From NCBI RefSeq assembly GCF_003853415.1, contig NZ_QTPP01000021.1:1-64000 (forward strand): a stretch of DNA of 64,000 nt, read 5' to 3'. The stretch comes from Burkholderia sp. Bp9142. GTDB lineage: Bacteria > Pseudomonadota > Gammaproteobacteria > Burkholderiales > Burkholderiaceae. Below are positions 1 to 8,501 of this stretch, piece after piece. A model generated the notes under the pieces. The model was given only the letters and a program-made list of their open reading frames with translations, was not told where the DNA came from and did no database searches. The position numbers were made by a program, and so were the translations under genes. Position 1 is the stretch's first letter, and each line of letters opens with the position of its first letter.

Positions 1-105
1 TGCCGTTGGCCCGCGAGGATCCACCTCCTGCTTCTGCTCTCACGTTCACGGGTGGGACGCGTTCATTTCAATTCTCCTTGTCGCCCGCGCGCCGCGCAGG
101 CCTTG
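1..105. other. Left-edge intergenic stretch
   Basis: No gene could be assigned. On the minus strand an AAGGAG-like site precedes an ATG at 66, but that frame stops after six codons. A GTG overlapping this stop stays open to the window edge. A minus-strand gene may therefore start here and continue outside the window, but nothing recognisable is visible. Confidence 0.3.
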
Positions 106-906
106 TCAGACGATCTGCTTGAGCGCCGCGTCGAGCGCCAGCACCGCGACGCGGTCGCCCTCGGTCGCGAGCGGCGCGCGCATCACGATCTGCCGGTTAT
201 GGCCGACGGCCGCCGGCGAATCCCACAGCAGCTCCACCTTCGACCGCCGGAACAGGCTGCCGCGACGCGGCGGCACGGCGGCCGGCCGCGCACCCTGCTC
301 GCCTGCCGCAGGCGCGACCCGGCCGGGCCAGCGGACCGACAGTTCGCGTGCATCGTACTGGCCAACCTTGCGGCTCTCCATCCAGACGATCGCGGTGCGC
401 GTGAGCGTATCGAGCGAGATCGCGTAGCGGCCGACCGCGAAACGGCGCGCGGCCACGTTGGTACGCCACAGCGGCCGCGGACGGCACATCCACACGATCG
501 CCGCATACAGCGCCGGCGCGGCGACGAGCCAGCCGTTGGTCGCCGCCACCGCGTGCAGCGCATGGCGCCAGCCGGCCGCCCAGGCGAACGCGCCGATCGA
601 CCACACGGCAAACAGGCAACCGATCAGCGCGAAGACGCGCAGCGCCTGGCGCAGCCACTGCGGCAGCGGATGGAACGGCCGCTCGGCGCGCGCGACGGCG
701 CCCGGCAGCGCGAGCAGCAGGAAGATCAGCACGAGATAGACGAACGCCCAGGGCGACGACACCATCGCCGACAGCGACGCGCGATAGCCCATCTGGGACA
801 TCGAGAACAGCCAGCGCGCGAGCAGCACGAGACCGATCGCGCGCAACGCGAAGATCACGCCGGCGCCGGGGGCCGGCGCTGCGCGCGTGGTTTTCGTTCT
901 CGCCAA
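106..906 (-). CDS. Hypothetical four-helix inner-membrane protein
   Basis: The protein has 266 residues and an unknown function. It starts at a TTG (position 906), chosen because GAGGAGA lies about eight bases upstream and no ATG is as well placed. A basic N-terminus (MARTKTTR) is followed by about four hydrophobic segments near residues 16-35, 50-70, 95-115 and 125-142. After these comes a soluble C-terminal half rich in Arg, Ser and Ala. That topology suggests an inner-membrane anchor with a cytoplasmic domain, possibly a PH-like or signalling domain, but no motif supports a named family. It is transcribed alone, downstream of the glycosyltransferase gene and separated from it by 237 bases. 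Confidence 0.7.
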   Translation of the reverse strand: MARTKTTRAAPAPGAGVIFALRAIGLVLLARWLFSMSQMGYRASLSAMVSSPWAFVYLVLIFLLLALPGAVARAERPFHPLPQWLRQALRVFALIGCLFAVWSIGAFAWAAGWRHALHAVAATNGWLVAAPALYAAIVWMCRPRPLWRTNVAARRFAVGRYAISLDTLTRTAIVWMESRKVGQYDARELSVRWPGRVAPAAGEQGARPAAVPPRRGSLFRRSKVELLWDSPAAVGHNRQIVMRAPLATEGDRVAVLALDAALKQIV

Positions 907-1067
907 GACTGCTCTCCTCTCGATGTTCGTGCGGGGCCGGATTTCACGGCACGGCCATTATAGGGACATTACCGTCTGGACAGACGGCCGGATGGCGTGC
1001 CGGACCGCTTCCTGGGGCGTTCGCGGCGTCGGGCGCGGCGAGAATACAACAGATCCGCGCCGCAGAT

Positions 1068-1105
1068 GTGACAACGCCCCGCCGGGGACCCGGACGGGGC
1101 GTCGA
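1068..1105 (-). terminator. Probable terminator hairpin after the glycosyltransferase gene
   Basis: A GC-rich inverted repeat (ACGCCCCG paired with CGGGGCGT) lies about 40 bases downstream of the glycosyltransferase stop codon. There is no clear T-run, so intrinsic termination is only probable. Confidence 0.4.
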
Positions 1106-1143
1106 TGACGGCCATCAGCCGCGGCGCGGCCGGCGGCCCGCCA

Positions 1144-2208
1144 TCAGCCTGCGTTGACTTCGCGCAGCACCGTGCGGCGCTTCTGGCGCAGCAGTTCCTC
1201 GTAGCCCTTCACGTAGTTCTGCGCCATCACCTTCGACGAGAAGCGCGCTTCGAACGCCGCACGCACCTTCTCGCGCGGCAGCGTATCGAGGCGCTTGAGC
1301 GCCGCGACGGCCGACAGTTCGTCTTCGACGACGAAGCCCGACACGCCGTTGTCGATCACTTCCGGCACCGAGCCGCGCTTGAACGCGATCACCGGCGTGC
1401 CGCAGGCCATCGCCTCGATCATCACCAGGCCGAACGGCTCCGGCCAGTCGATCGGGAACAGCAGCGCGTGCGCGTTGCCCAGGAATTCGGTCTTTTCCGA
1501 CTCGCTGATTTCGCCGATGTACTCGACGTGCGGCAGCGCGAACAGCGGCTTGATCTTCTCTTCGTAGTACGCGCGGTCAGCCTTGTCGAGCTTCGCGGCG
1601 ATCTTGATCGGCAGGCCGGCCTGCTCGGCGATGCGGATCGCGGTGTCGACGCGCTTCTCCGGCGAGATGCGGCCGAGGAACGCGAGGTAGCTCGGCTTCA
1701 CGTTCGGGATCGGCGTCAGCAGGTTTTCCGGCAGGCCGTGGTACACGGTCGACAGCCAGTTCGCCTGCGGCAGCGGGATGCGCTGGTTGTCGGAGATCGA
1801 CACGACCGGCACGTCGCTGAACGCGTTGAAGATCGGCTGCAGTTCCGGCAGGTCGAGACGGCCGTGCATCGTCGTCAGATGCGGGACCGGCTGGCGCGAG
1901 AATAGCGAGAACGGGTAGTAGTCGATGTGACAGTGCAGGACGTCGAACTCTTCCGCGCGGCGGCGCACCTGCTCGAGGAGCAGCATGTGCGGGGCCATCA
2001 CGTCGCGGATCGTCGGGTCGAGGCGCAGCGCCTGCGGCCAGCACGCTTCGAGCTTCGCCGACGTTTGCGAATCGCCGCTCGCGAAGAGCGTGACGTCATG
2101 CCCCATCTCGACAAGTGCTTCGGTGAGGTAGGACACCACTCGCTCGGTACCACCGTAAAGCTTCGGGGGCACCGCTTCGTGCAACGGAGCGATTTGGGCG
2201 ATTCGCAT
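1144..2208 (-). CDS. Family-4 glycosyltransferase
   Basis: This 354-residue cytoplasmic or membrane-associated GT-B enzyme likely transfers a sugar from a nucleotide sugar. The N-terminus reads MRIAQIAPLHEAVPPKLYGG, the acceptor-domain glycine loop typical of GT4 enzymes. The second Rossmann domain begins around residue 170 (YLAFLGRISPEKRVD). It carries the donor-site E-x7-E motif in the stretch from FPIDWPEPFGLVMIEAMACG around residues 252-271. The start ATG has a good TAGGAG site 7 bases upstream. The gene stands alone, divergent from the ABC exporter across about 560 bases. The acceptor cannot be deduced; sucrose- or trehalose-synthase-like GT4 and envelope polysaccharide roles are both possible. 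Confidence 0.85.
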   Translation of the reverse strand: MRIAQIAPLHEAVPPKLYGGTERVVSYLTEALVEMGHDVTLFASGDSQTSAKLEACWPQALRLDPTIRDVMAPHMLLLEQVRRRAEEFDVLHCHIDYYPFSLFSRQPVPHLTTMHGRLDLPELQPIFNAFSDVPVVSISDNQRIPLPQANWLSTVYHGLPENLLTPIPNVKPSYLAFLGRISPEKRVDTAIRIAEQAGLPIKIAAKLDKADRAYYEEKIKPLFALPHVEYIGEISESEKTEFLGNAHALLFPIDWPEPFGLVMIEAMACGTPVIAFKRGSVPEVIDNGVSGFVVEDELSAVAALKRLDTLPREKVRAAFEARFSSKVMAQNYVKGYEELLRQKRRTVLREVNAG

Positions 2209-2769
2209 GCGTAACTCCTAAAAATTCGGCTAAAAACCAGGTATGGGTCGGCAACCTGCCGGCGGTCCGGGCTGGATGCATTTCGTCCGACCATCGGACG
2301 AATCAGCCTGCCGGGGGCGTCGAACCCGCGCTGCTCAAGGAGCGTCGGCGACGCGACAGGCATAGAACGTTTGAAACGAAGACCCGTTGACAGGGGTTCG
2401 TAAAAAACCTGGAATCGAACCCGGAGCCGATTATCTAGGGTTAATCCCGATACGGCGCACGACATTTCAAACACTTTACTTTGTTACAAAGGCGCAACAC
2501 TTTGCAACCCGCGGACTTGGGCGTCCGTTCTAGAGTGGAAGGCCCTTTTGGCGTTCCGTGTCATCTCGCCACTGCCGATGCGATTCCGGTGCGTACGGCA
2601 GGACGGGATGCAGGATTTTATCTCAGAATTGAACGCGCGCCCCTGGCCAAGGCAAGATTCGCGCAGCGCAATGCACGGCCTTGTTTACAATGCCGGATTA
2701 TTCAGTCCGGGCGACCGCCGGCTGCGACCCAGCCGCTCCGCTCAATCACCGAATCACCGCACGCATATT
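2209..2769. promoter_or_regulatory. Divergent intergenic region between glycosyltransferase and ABC exporter
   Basis: About 560 bases hold no supported gene. The middle (2440-2505) is AT-richer than its surroundings (ACTTTACTTTGTTACAAAGG) and is the best place for divergent promoters. A second candidate is the TTGTTTACAAT-like stretch near 2682-2693, in front of the exporter. The reading frame of the exporter stays open through part of this region, so an earlier start cannot be excluded. Confidence 0.4.
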
Positions 2770-4599
2770 TTGGAATCTCTCACCCCTGCCCAGCGCAACG
2801 CCCACAACGCGAAGCTGTCGAGCTACGCGCATCGGCCGATCGCGTTCCTGTTCCGCTACATCCGCCTGCATCCCGTCGCGCACCTCGTCGTGCTCTGCAG
2901 CGTGCTGGCCGCCGTCGGGTGCGCGCTCGGCTCGCAATACGCGATCAAGCACCTGATCGACGTGCTCGCGGCCGGGCGCCATCATCCGGGCCCGCTGTGG
3001 AGCGCCTTCGCGCTGCTCGTCGGGCTGATCGCGGCCGACAACCTGCTGTGGCGCGTCGGCGGCTGGGTCGCCGCGCACACGTTCGTCGCGGTCACCGGCG
3101 ACCTGCGGCGCGACCTGTTCCAGTACCTGATCGGCCATTCGCCGACGTACTACTCGGAAAAGCAGCCGGGCACGCTCGCAAGCCGCATCACCGCCACGTC
3201 GAACGCCGTCTATACGTCCGAGAACACGATGGCGTGGAACGTGCTGCCGCCGTGCATCGCGGTGATGGGCGCGATCCTGATGATCATCGTCGTGAACCCG
3301 CTGATGGCCGCCGGCCTGCTCGGCTGTTCGGCCGTGCTCTCCGTCGTGCTGTTCAAGCTCGCCGGGCGCGGCTCCGCGCGCCATCACGCGTTCGCGTCGA
3401 AGGCCGCCGCGGTCGACGGCGAGCTCGTCGACGTGATCGGCAACATGGGCCTCGTGCGTGCGTTCGGGATGACGCTGCGCGAACAGAAGCGCTTCGGTGC
3501 GACGGTGAAGGCCGAGATGGATGCGCGCCAGCAAAGCCTGCTCTATCTCGAGAAACTGCGGTTGCTGCACGCGGTGATCACCGCGATGCTGTCCGCCGGC
3601 CTGCTCGGCTGGGCGCTGTGGCTGTGGGACCAGGGCCGCGCGACGTCCGGCGACATCGTGCTCGTCAGCTCGCTCGGCTTCACGATCCTGCACGGCACGC
3701 GCGATCTGGCGGTCGCGCTCGTCGACGTCACGCAGCACGTGGCACGCCTGTCCGAAGCCGTGAAGACGCTGCTCGAGCCGCACGGAATGCCGGACCGCTC
3801 CGACGCGCAGCCTCTGTCGGCCAAGGGCGGACGCGTCGATTTCGAACGCGTGTCGTTCGCGTATCCGCACCGCCGCGCGATCCTCGACCACTTCGACCTC
3901 CATATCGAACCGGGCCAGCGCGTCGGCCTGATCGGCAAGTCGGGCGCCGGCAAGTCGACCGTGCTCGCGCTGCTGCAGCGCTTCTACGACACGCAGGACG
4001 GCGCCGTGATGGTCGACGGCCAGGACGTGAAGGCGATCACGCAGGACAGCCTGCGCCATGCCATCGCGCTCGTGCCGCAGGACATCTCGCTGCTGCACCG
4101 GACCATCTACGACAACATCGCGTACGGCCGCCCCGACGCGACCCGCGAGGCAGTGCTCGCCGCCGCGCGCGACGCCCGCTGCTCGGAGTTCATCGAGGCG
4201 ATGCCGGAAGGCTATGACACGATCGTCGGCGACCGCGGCGTGAAGCTGTCGGGCGGCCAGCGCCAGCGCATCGCGATCGCGCGCGCGATCCTGAAGGACG
4301 CGCCGATCCTGCTGCTCGACGAAGCGACGTCCGCACTCGACAGCGCATCCGAGGAAGCGATCCAGAGCGCGCTCGACCGCCTGATGGTCGGCCGCACGGT
4401 AATCGCGATCGCGCACCGGCTGTCGACGCTGCGCAACTTCGACCGGATCATCGTGATGAGCAACGGCAAGGTGATCGACGACGGCAGCCCCGACGTGCTG
4501 CGCAACCGCCCGGGCCTGTACCGCGACCTGCTCGCGAAGCAGCACGGGCGCCATCACGCGCCCGACGGCACCACACCGACCGGCGAACGCGCGGCCTGA
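2770..4599 (+). CDS. MsbA-like ABC exporter (fused permease and ATPase)
   Basis: This half-transporter of about 609 residues homodimerises to export lipids or hydrophobic compounds across the inner membrane. The N-terminal half holds six hydrophobic segments (for example HLVVLCSVLAAVGCALG and IAVMGAILMIIVV). The C-terminal ATPase has Walker A GKSGAGKST near residue 388, the LSGGQ signature near 493, Walker B ILLLDEATSALD near 515 and the H-loop histidine in AIAHRLSTL. The TTG at 2770 (product MESLTPAQRN) was chosen because the protein resembles transporters only from there. The frame is open upstream to 2548 with in-frame ATGs at 2578, 2608 and 2671, so the start is uncertain. The product is distant enough from canonical MsbA that its substrate is left open. 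Confidence 0.85.
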   Translation: MESLTPAQRNAHNAKLSSYAHRPIAFLFRYIRLHPVAHLVVLCSVLAAVGCALGSQYAIKHLIDVLAAGRHHPGPLWSAFALLVGLIAADNLLWRVGGWVAAHTFVAVTGDLRRDLFQYLIGHSPTYYSEKQPGTLASRITATSNAVYTSENTMAWNVLPPCIAVMGAILMIIVVNPLMAAGLLGCSAVLSVVLFKLAGRGSARHHAFASKAAAVDGELVDVIGNMGLVRAFGMTLREQKRFGATVKAEMDARQQSLLYLEKLRLLHAVITAMLSAGLLGWALWLWDQGRATSGDIVLVSSLGFTILHGTRDLAVALVDVTQHVARLSEAVKTLLEPHGMPDRSDAQPLSAKGGRVDFERVSFAYPHRRAILDHFDLHIEPGQRVGLIGKSGAGKSTVLALLQRFYDTQDGAVMVDGQDVKAITQDSLRHAIALVPQDISLLHRTIYDNIAYGRPDATREAVLAAARDARCSEFIEAMPEGYDTIVGDRGVKLSGGQRQRIAIARAILKDAPILLLDEATSALDSASEEAIQSALDRLMVGRTVIAIAHRLSTLRNFDRIIVMSNGKVIDDGSPDVLRNRPGLYRDLLAKQHGRHHAPDGTTPTGERAA

Positions 4600-4620
4600 C
4601 GCCGCGGCGCGCAGCCAACA

Positions 4621-4658
4621 AAAAAACCGCCGTGCTTCATGCACGGCGGTTTTTTTTC
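4621..4658 (+). terminator. Rho-independent terminator
   Basis: A 9-bp GC-rich stem (CCGCCGTGC / GCACGGCGG) with a five-base loop is followed by eight T residues. It sits 22 bases after the ABC exporter stop codon and separates it from the patatin gene. Confidence 0.95.
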
Positions 4659-4809
4659 GGCTCATCGCGGCATTCCGGGGAACGCGGCGCGCATCGTCGG
4701 CCGAGCGGCCGGGACCGCGTGCCGGCAGGGTTTTCATCAGGGCATCCGGGGCGCCGCACGATCCATCATGGAGAAAGCACTGTCGCAGCCAACCGCAGGA
4801 GGGCGCACC

Positions 4810-5694
4810 GTGACTTCCGATCCCACTCCCTCGACCGCCTTCGTGTTCGCCGGCGGCGGCAGTCTTGGCGCGATCGAGGTCGGCATGCTCCGCGAGCTGG
4901 TCGCGAGCGGCGAACGGCCCGATTGCGTCGTCGGCGCGTCGGCGGGCGCGATCAATGCCGCCTACTTCGCCGGCCGGCCGGACGCGGACGGCGTCGCGAC
5001 GCTCGCCGCGCTGTGGTGCAGAATCCGCCGCCAGGACGTCATGCCGTTCTCGGTGCGCAGCGTCATCGCGATGCTGCTGCGCAACCGGCCGCATCTGGTC
5101 GAGGCCGATGCGCTGCGCCTGCTGCTGGAAAAGAACCTGCCGTACCGGCGGATCGAGCAGGCAGCGTTGCCGCTCCACATCGTCGCGACTGACGTGCTGA
5201 ATGGCCACGAAGTCGTGCTGTCCGCCGGCCCGGTCGTGGATGCCGTGCAGGCCAGCGCGGCGATTCCCGGCGTGTTTCCGTCGGTCAGCATCGGCGGCGT
5301 GGAACTCGTCGACGGCGGCGTCGCGAACAATACGCCAATCTCCGTTGCGATCGCGCTCGGCGTCAAGCGGATCGTCGTGCTGCCGGCCGGGTTCGCCTGT
5401 GCGTTGCGCATGCCGCCGCGCAGCGCGATCGCGCATGCGACGCACGCGCTGACGCTCGTGATCGCGCGGCAACTGGTGCGCGACCTGGAGCTGTACGCGG
5501 CACGCGCGCAAATCCATGTCGTGCCGCCGCTCTGTCCGCTCGAAGTGTCGTCATACGATTACTCGCAGTGCGCGCAATTGATCGACAAGGCCGCGGAACG
5601 GACACGCGCGTGGATCGATGCGGGCGGGCTCGCGCAGTGCGCGATTCCTGGCGAGCTGCGCGAGCACGATCATGCCGCGACGCTGTCGCATTAA
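4810..5694 (+). CDS. Patatin-like phospholipase
   Basis: This serine hydrolase of about 294 residues probably deacylates lipids using a Ser-Asp dyad. The oxyanion-hole glycine motif GGGSLG lies near residue 16, the nucleophile elbow GASAG near 43, and the catalytic aspartate in DGGVANNTP near 170. No signal peptide or autotransporter domain follows, so it resembles small cytoplasmic or RssA-type patatins. The GTG at 4810 is preferred because AGGAGGG lies 6-7 bases upstream. An in-frame ATG at 4768 would add 14 residues but has a poor ribosome site. It is monocistronic, convergent with otsA. Confidence 0.87.
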   Translation: MTSDPTPSTAFVFAGGGSLGAIEVGMLRELVASGERPDCVVGASAGAINAAYFAGRPDADGVATLAALWCRIRRQDVMPFSVRSVIAMLLRNRPHLVEADALRLLLEKNLPYRRIEQAALPLHIVATDVLNGHEVVLSAGPVVDAVQASAAIPGVFPSVSIGGVELVDGGVANNTPISVAIALGVKRIVVLPAGFACALRMPPRSAIAHATHALTLVIARQLVRDLELYAARAQIHVVPPLCPLEVSSYDYSQCAQLIDKAAERTRAWIDAGGLAQCAIPGELREHDHAATLSH

Positions 5695-5744
5695 TGGTTG
5701 CTCACGTGCCGTGCGGACTCGTGACCGACGCACGCCGATTGCCG

Positions 5745-5768
5745 GAGTGCCGGGGCTTCTCCCCGGAA
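5745..5768. terminator. Hairpin between patatin and otsA genes
   Basis: A small inverted repeat (CCGGGG cttct CCCCGG) lies between the convergent patatin and otsA genes, where a shared terminator would be expected. No strong T-run follows. Confidence 0.4.
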
Positions 5769-5804
5769 ATCCGCAAAGAACTTTTTTGCCCCGGAGACAG
5801 CCGG

Positions 5805-7184
5805 CTAGCCGTGCTGCAGATCGCGCAGGAAGTTGTCGCGCCACACCGACACGTTGTTCTCGCGCAGCTGCGCGATCATGTCCGCGTAACGCGTGCGCCG
5901 CTCGGCGAGCGGCATCGTCAGCGCCTGCGACAGCGCATCGGCCATCCCGTCGATATCGATCGGATTGACGATCAGCGCACCCGTGAGCTCGCGCGCCGCG
6001 CCCGCGAAACGCGACAGCACGAGCACGCCCGGATCATCCGGATTCTGCGCGGACACATACTCCTTCGCGACGAGGTTCATCCCGTCGCGCAGCGGCGTCA
6101 CGAAGCCCACACGTGCGAGCCGGTACAGCGCGGCCAGCACCTGGCGGTCGTACTGGCGATGGATGTAGAGGATCGGCGCCCAGTCGAGCTCCGCGTAACG
6201 GCCGTTGATGCGCCCCGACTCCGCTTCGAGCTGCAGGCGGATGTCCTGGTACGCGCGCAGGTCCGCGCGCGTCGACGGCGCGATCTGCAGGAACGACACG
6301 CGGTTGCGGATCGATGTCTGGTGCTCCAGCAGCTTCTCGAACGCGCGGAACCGCTCGACGAGCCCCTTCGAGTAATCGAGCCGGTCGACGCTCATGATCA
6401 ACTGGCGCGCGCGCAGCGACGTCGCCAGCGTGCGCACGGCCTTGCCGTTTTCGCCCGCCTGCGCGAGCGACGCGATCTCGTCCGGGTACACGCCGATCGG
6501 ATAGGCGGCCGCGCGCAGCGTGTTGCCGAACGCGCTCACGCGCACCGTGCGCCCGTCGCGCGCCGCTTCGCCGCCGGCCTCGAACTCGATGTAGTCGCAG
6601 AACGCGCGCAGGTCGGGCTCGGTCTGGAAGCCGAGCAGGTCGAACGCGCACAGCGATTCGACGAGCTCGCGATGCGGCGGCACGTTGACGAGCACCTGCG
6701 CGGCCGGAAACGGGATGTGCAGGAAGAAGCCGATGCGGTTCTTCACGCCGGCCTCGCGCAGCGCACGCGCGAACGGGATCAGGTGATAGTCGTGCACCCA
6801 GATCACGTCGTCGTCCTGCAGCAGCGGCACGAGCTGCTGCGCGAGCCAGTCGTTCACGCGGCGGTAGCCTTCGAACTCGTGGCGGTCGTACTGGATCAGG
6901 TCCGCGCGGTAATGGAATGCCGGCCACAGCGTCGCGTTCGAGAAACCGCGGTAGTACTGGTCGTAATCGCGGCGCGACAGCCCGACGGTCGCGAACGTCA
7001 CGGGGCCGCGCTCCTCGATGCGGATCTGCGGCGCACCGGACGCGACCACCTCGCCGCTCCAGCCGAACCACATGCCGCCCGTCTCCTTCAGCGCATCGTA
7101 GACGCCGATCGCGAGGCCGCCCGCCGCCGGCTCGCCTTCCGAAATCGGCGCGACGCGGTTTGAAACGATGATGAGTCGGCTCAT
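5805..7184 (-). CDS. otsA: Trehalose-6-phosphate synthase OtsA
   Basis: This 459-residue GT20 enzyme makes trehalose 6-phosphate from UDP-glucose and glucose 6-phosphate. The N-terminus ([20 protein letters not shown]) has the glucose-6-phosphate loop, followed by [20 protein letters not shown] and the Arg/Lys pair in [10 protein letters not shown] are the donor-site residues, and [13 protein letters not shown] closes the active site. The length matches E. coli OtsA (474). Its start overlaps the otsB stop by 4 bases, so the two genes are translationally coupled. The product supports osmotic and desiccation tolerance. Confidence 0.97.
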   Translation of the reverse strand: MSRLIIVSNRVAPISEGEPAAGGLAIGVYDALKETGGMWFGWSGEVVASGAPQIRIEERGPVTFATVGLSRRDYDQYYRGFSNATLWPAFHYRADLIQYDRHEFEGYRRVNDWLAQQLVPLLQDDDVIWVHDYHLIPFARALREAGVKNRIGFFLHIPFPAAQVLVNVPPHRELVESLCAFDLLGFQTEPDLRAFCDYIEFEAGGEAARDGRTVRVSAFGNTLRAAAYPIGVYPDEIASLAQAGENGKAVRTLATSLRARQLIMSVDRLDYSKGLVERFRAFEKLLEHQTSIRNRVSFLQIAPSTRADLRAYQDIRLQLEAESGRINGRYAELDWAPILYIHRQYDRQVLAALYRLARVGFVTPLRDGMNLVAKEYVSAQNPDDPGVLVLSRFAGAARELTGALIVNPIDIDGMADALSQALTMPLAERRTRYADMIAQLRENNVSVWRDNFLRDLQHG

Positions 7185-7933
7185 GCGCCCGGCTGCTCCG
7201 CGCCAAGCCAGCGGGCGATCTGCGCGTGCAGCGCGTCGACCGAGTCGAGCCGCGTGCGGGCCGACGTCTCACCCGCGCCGACCTTGATCGACAGGCCGCC
7301 GCGCGCGTTGACCACCGCGAAACCCTTCTCGTCGGTCAGGTCGTCGCCCGCGAACAGCGGCACGCGGCCCGCGAACGGCGGCTCGTCGAGGAATGCGGCC
7401 AGCGCGCGCCCCTTGTCGACGCCCTTCGGCTTGATCTCGAACACCATCTTGCCGGGCTGCAGGACATACGCATCCGCATATTCGGCGACGAGACGCTCGG
7501 CCGCCTCGCGCGCGGCCGGCTCGCGCTCCGGCGCGTTGCGGTAGTGCAGTGCGACGGCCGCCCCCTTGATTTCGAGCAGCATGCCCGGATGACGATCGAC
7601 GACGGCCGCGAGTTCGCGCTCGATGCGCAGCAGCCGTTCGTCGTTGAAGCCGATGCGCTGCGTGTCGCCGTTCGCGTCGCGGCGCTCGGCGCCGTGCAGG
7701 CCGGCGATCGGCAGGTCCGGCATGTTCAGGAACGTGTCGAGATTGTCGATGCCGCGACCCGATACGACGGCGACCGCGCCGTGCGAGCGGCGCCGCAATT
7801 CGTCGAGCAGCGTCAGCAGCGACGGCGGCACGTGAATGCTGTCGGGCGTCGGCGCCAGCTCGACGAGCGTGCCGTCGAAGTCGAAAAAGAACGCGGTGTC
7901 GGTCAGGGACAGGGAAGCCGGAACGGATTGCAT
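7181..7933 (-). CDS. otsB: Trehalose-6-phosphate phosphatase OtsB
   Basis: This HAD-superfamily phosphatase of about 250 residues dephosphorylates trehalose 6-phosphate, completing the pathway begun by OtsA. The nucleophile motif DFDGTLVEL lies near residue 18, the motif-II region in VVSGRG, the Lys motif in KGRALAAFL, and the acidic motif GDDLTDEKGF near residue 200. The first gene of the otsBA operon, it is upstream of otsA. The ATG at 7933 is used here; an in-frame TTG at 7963 would add ten residues. Neither has a clear ribosome site. The promoter should lie in 7934-8210. Confidence 0.95.
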   Translation of the reverse strand: MQSVPASLSLTDTAFFFDFDGTLVELAPTPDSIHVPPSLLTLLDELRRRSHGAVAVVSGRGIDNLDTFLNMPDLPIAGLHGAERRDANGDTQRIGFNDERLLRIERELAAVVDRHPGMLLEIKGAAVALHYRNAPEREPAAREAAERLVAEYADAYVLQPGKMVFEIKPKGVDKGRALAAFLDEPPFAGRVPLFAGDDLTDEKGFAVVNARGGLSIKVGAGETSARTRLDSVDALHAQIARWLGAEQPGA

Positions 7934-8214
7934 CGATTCGATGGTCTGAGGAGCGGCCTGCAAACGCGGGGCCGCCGCTGCAAGAATGGAATTGTGCGCA
8001 TCTTACCGCGCCTGCGTACCGAGATGGGCGAAACCGGCGCAGCGCGGACCTCGCGCCGCCGCCCGCGTCAACTGCGACATATTGCCCCGTTCGCCCGTGC
8101 CGTACGGGTTTCGAAAGGACGCGGGCGCGGGATTTGCGCTACAGTCGGCAACCGTCGGCCGCGCGACGCATGGCGCCGCGCCGGCCGACGACCGTTCCGT
8201 CCGATCGAGCATTA
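7934..8214. promoter_or_regulatory. otsB upstream region, interrupted on the right by a repeat element
   Basis: About 280 bases separate otsB from the element at 8215. No gene is evident. It should contain the otsBA promoter (minus strand). It probably also holds the ancestral promoter of sco1 (plus strand), now pushed 283 bases away from that gene. Confidence 0.35.
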
Positions 8215-8237
8215 GGGACTGTTTCCATATGGAACGC
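8215..8237 (+). repeat. Left terminal inverted repeat of the element
   Basis: The 23-bp end matches the reverse complement of 8475-8497 exactly and contains the internal palindrome TTCCATATGGAA. Confidence 0.92.
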
Positions 8238-8474
8238 ACATGCGAATGCCCGAAATCGCCCGTATGGCAAGGAGTGAGGAGCGCCGTTTGGCCGAGCCAA
8301 ACAAGCGATGAACGACGCCGCCATACGGGCGATTTCGGGCATTCCCGTGACATGAATTTTTTAATTTGGGGTTGCCACGAGAACGGCCGCTCGCCGCGTT
8401 GCGCTCCTTGCGAATACGTCAGTATTCGCGGCGTCGCGCGCCTCGCGAGCGGCCGTTCTCGTGGCAACGCATGC

Positions 8475-8497
8475 GCGTTCCATATGGAAACAGTCCC
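8475..8497 (-). repeat. Right terminal inverted repeat, abutting sco1
   Basis: The exact inverted copy of the left end lies four bases before the sco1 ATG. It contributes an in-frame ATG at 8484 that could extend Sco1 by six residues. Confidence 0.92.
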
Positions 8498-8501
8498 TAA
8501 G

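Larger units (their letters stand above)
8215..8497. mobile_element. MITE-like nested-hairpin element with TA target site
   Basis: This is a 283-bp non-coding element. Its ends are 23-bp perfect inverted repeats (8215-8237 and 8475-8497, beginning GGGACTGTTTCCATATGGAA), extending to 30 bp with one mismatch. A TA flanks both sides (8213-8214 and 8498-8499), as expected for a Tc1/mariner or IS630-type target duplication. Inside are two long perfect hairpins. One has 25-bp arms at 8244-8268 and 8320-8344, enclosing a 7-bp stem (GTTTGGC cga GCCAAAC). The other has 24-bp arms at 8371-8394 and 8445-8468, enclosing an 8-bp stem (GCGAATAC gtca GTATTCGC). No transposase is encoded, so mobility would need one in trans. 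The family name is inferred from structure only. Confidence 0.85.

Noticed and set aside
1-66. Minus-strand gene starting at the ATG at 66
   Set aside because: Although a ribosome site is present, the frame stops after six codons.
2746-5517. A 900-codon minus-strand open frame opposite the ABC exporter and patatin genes
   Set aside because: Both plus-strand genes have complete family motifs; the antisense frame has none and crosses a strong terminator.
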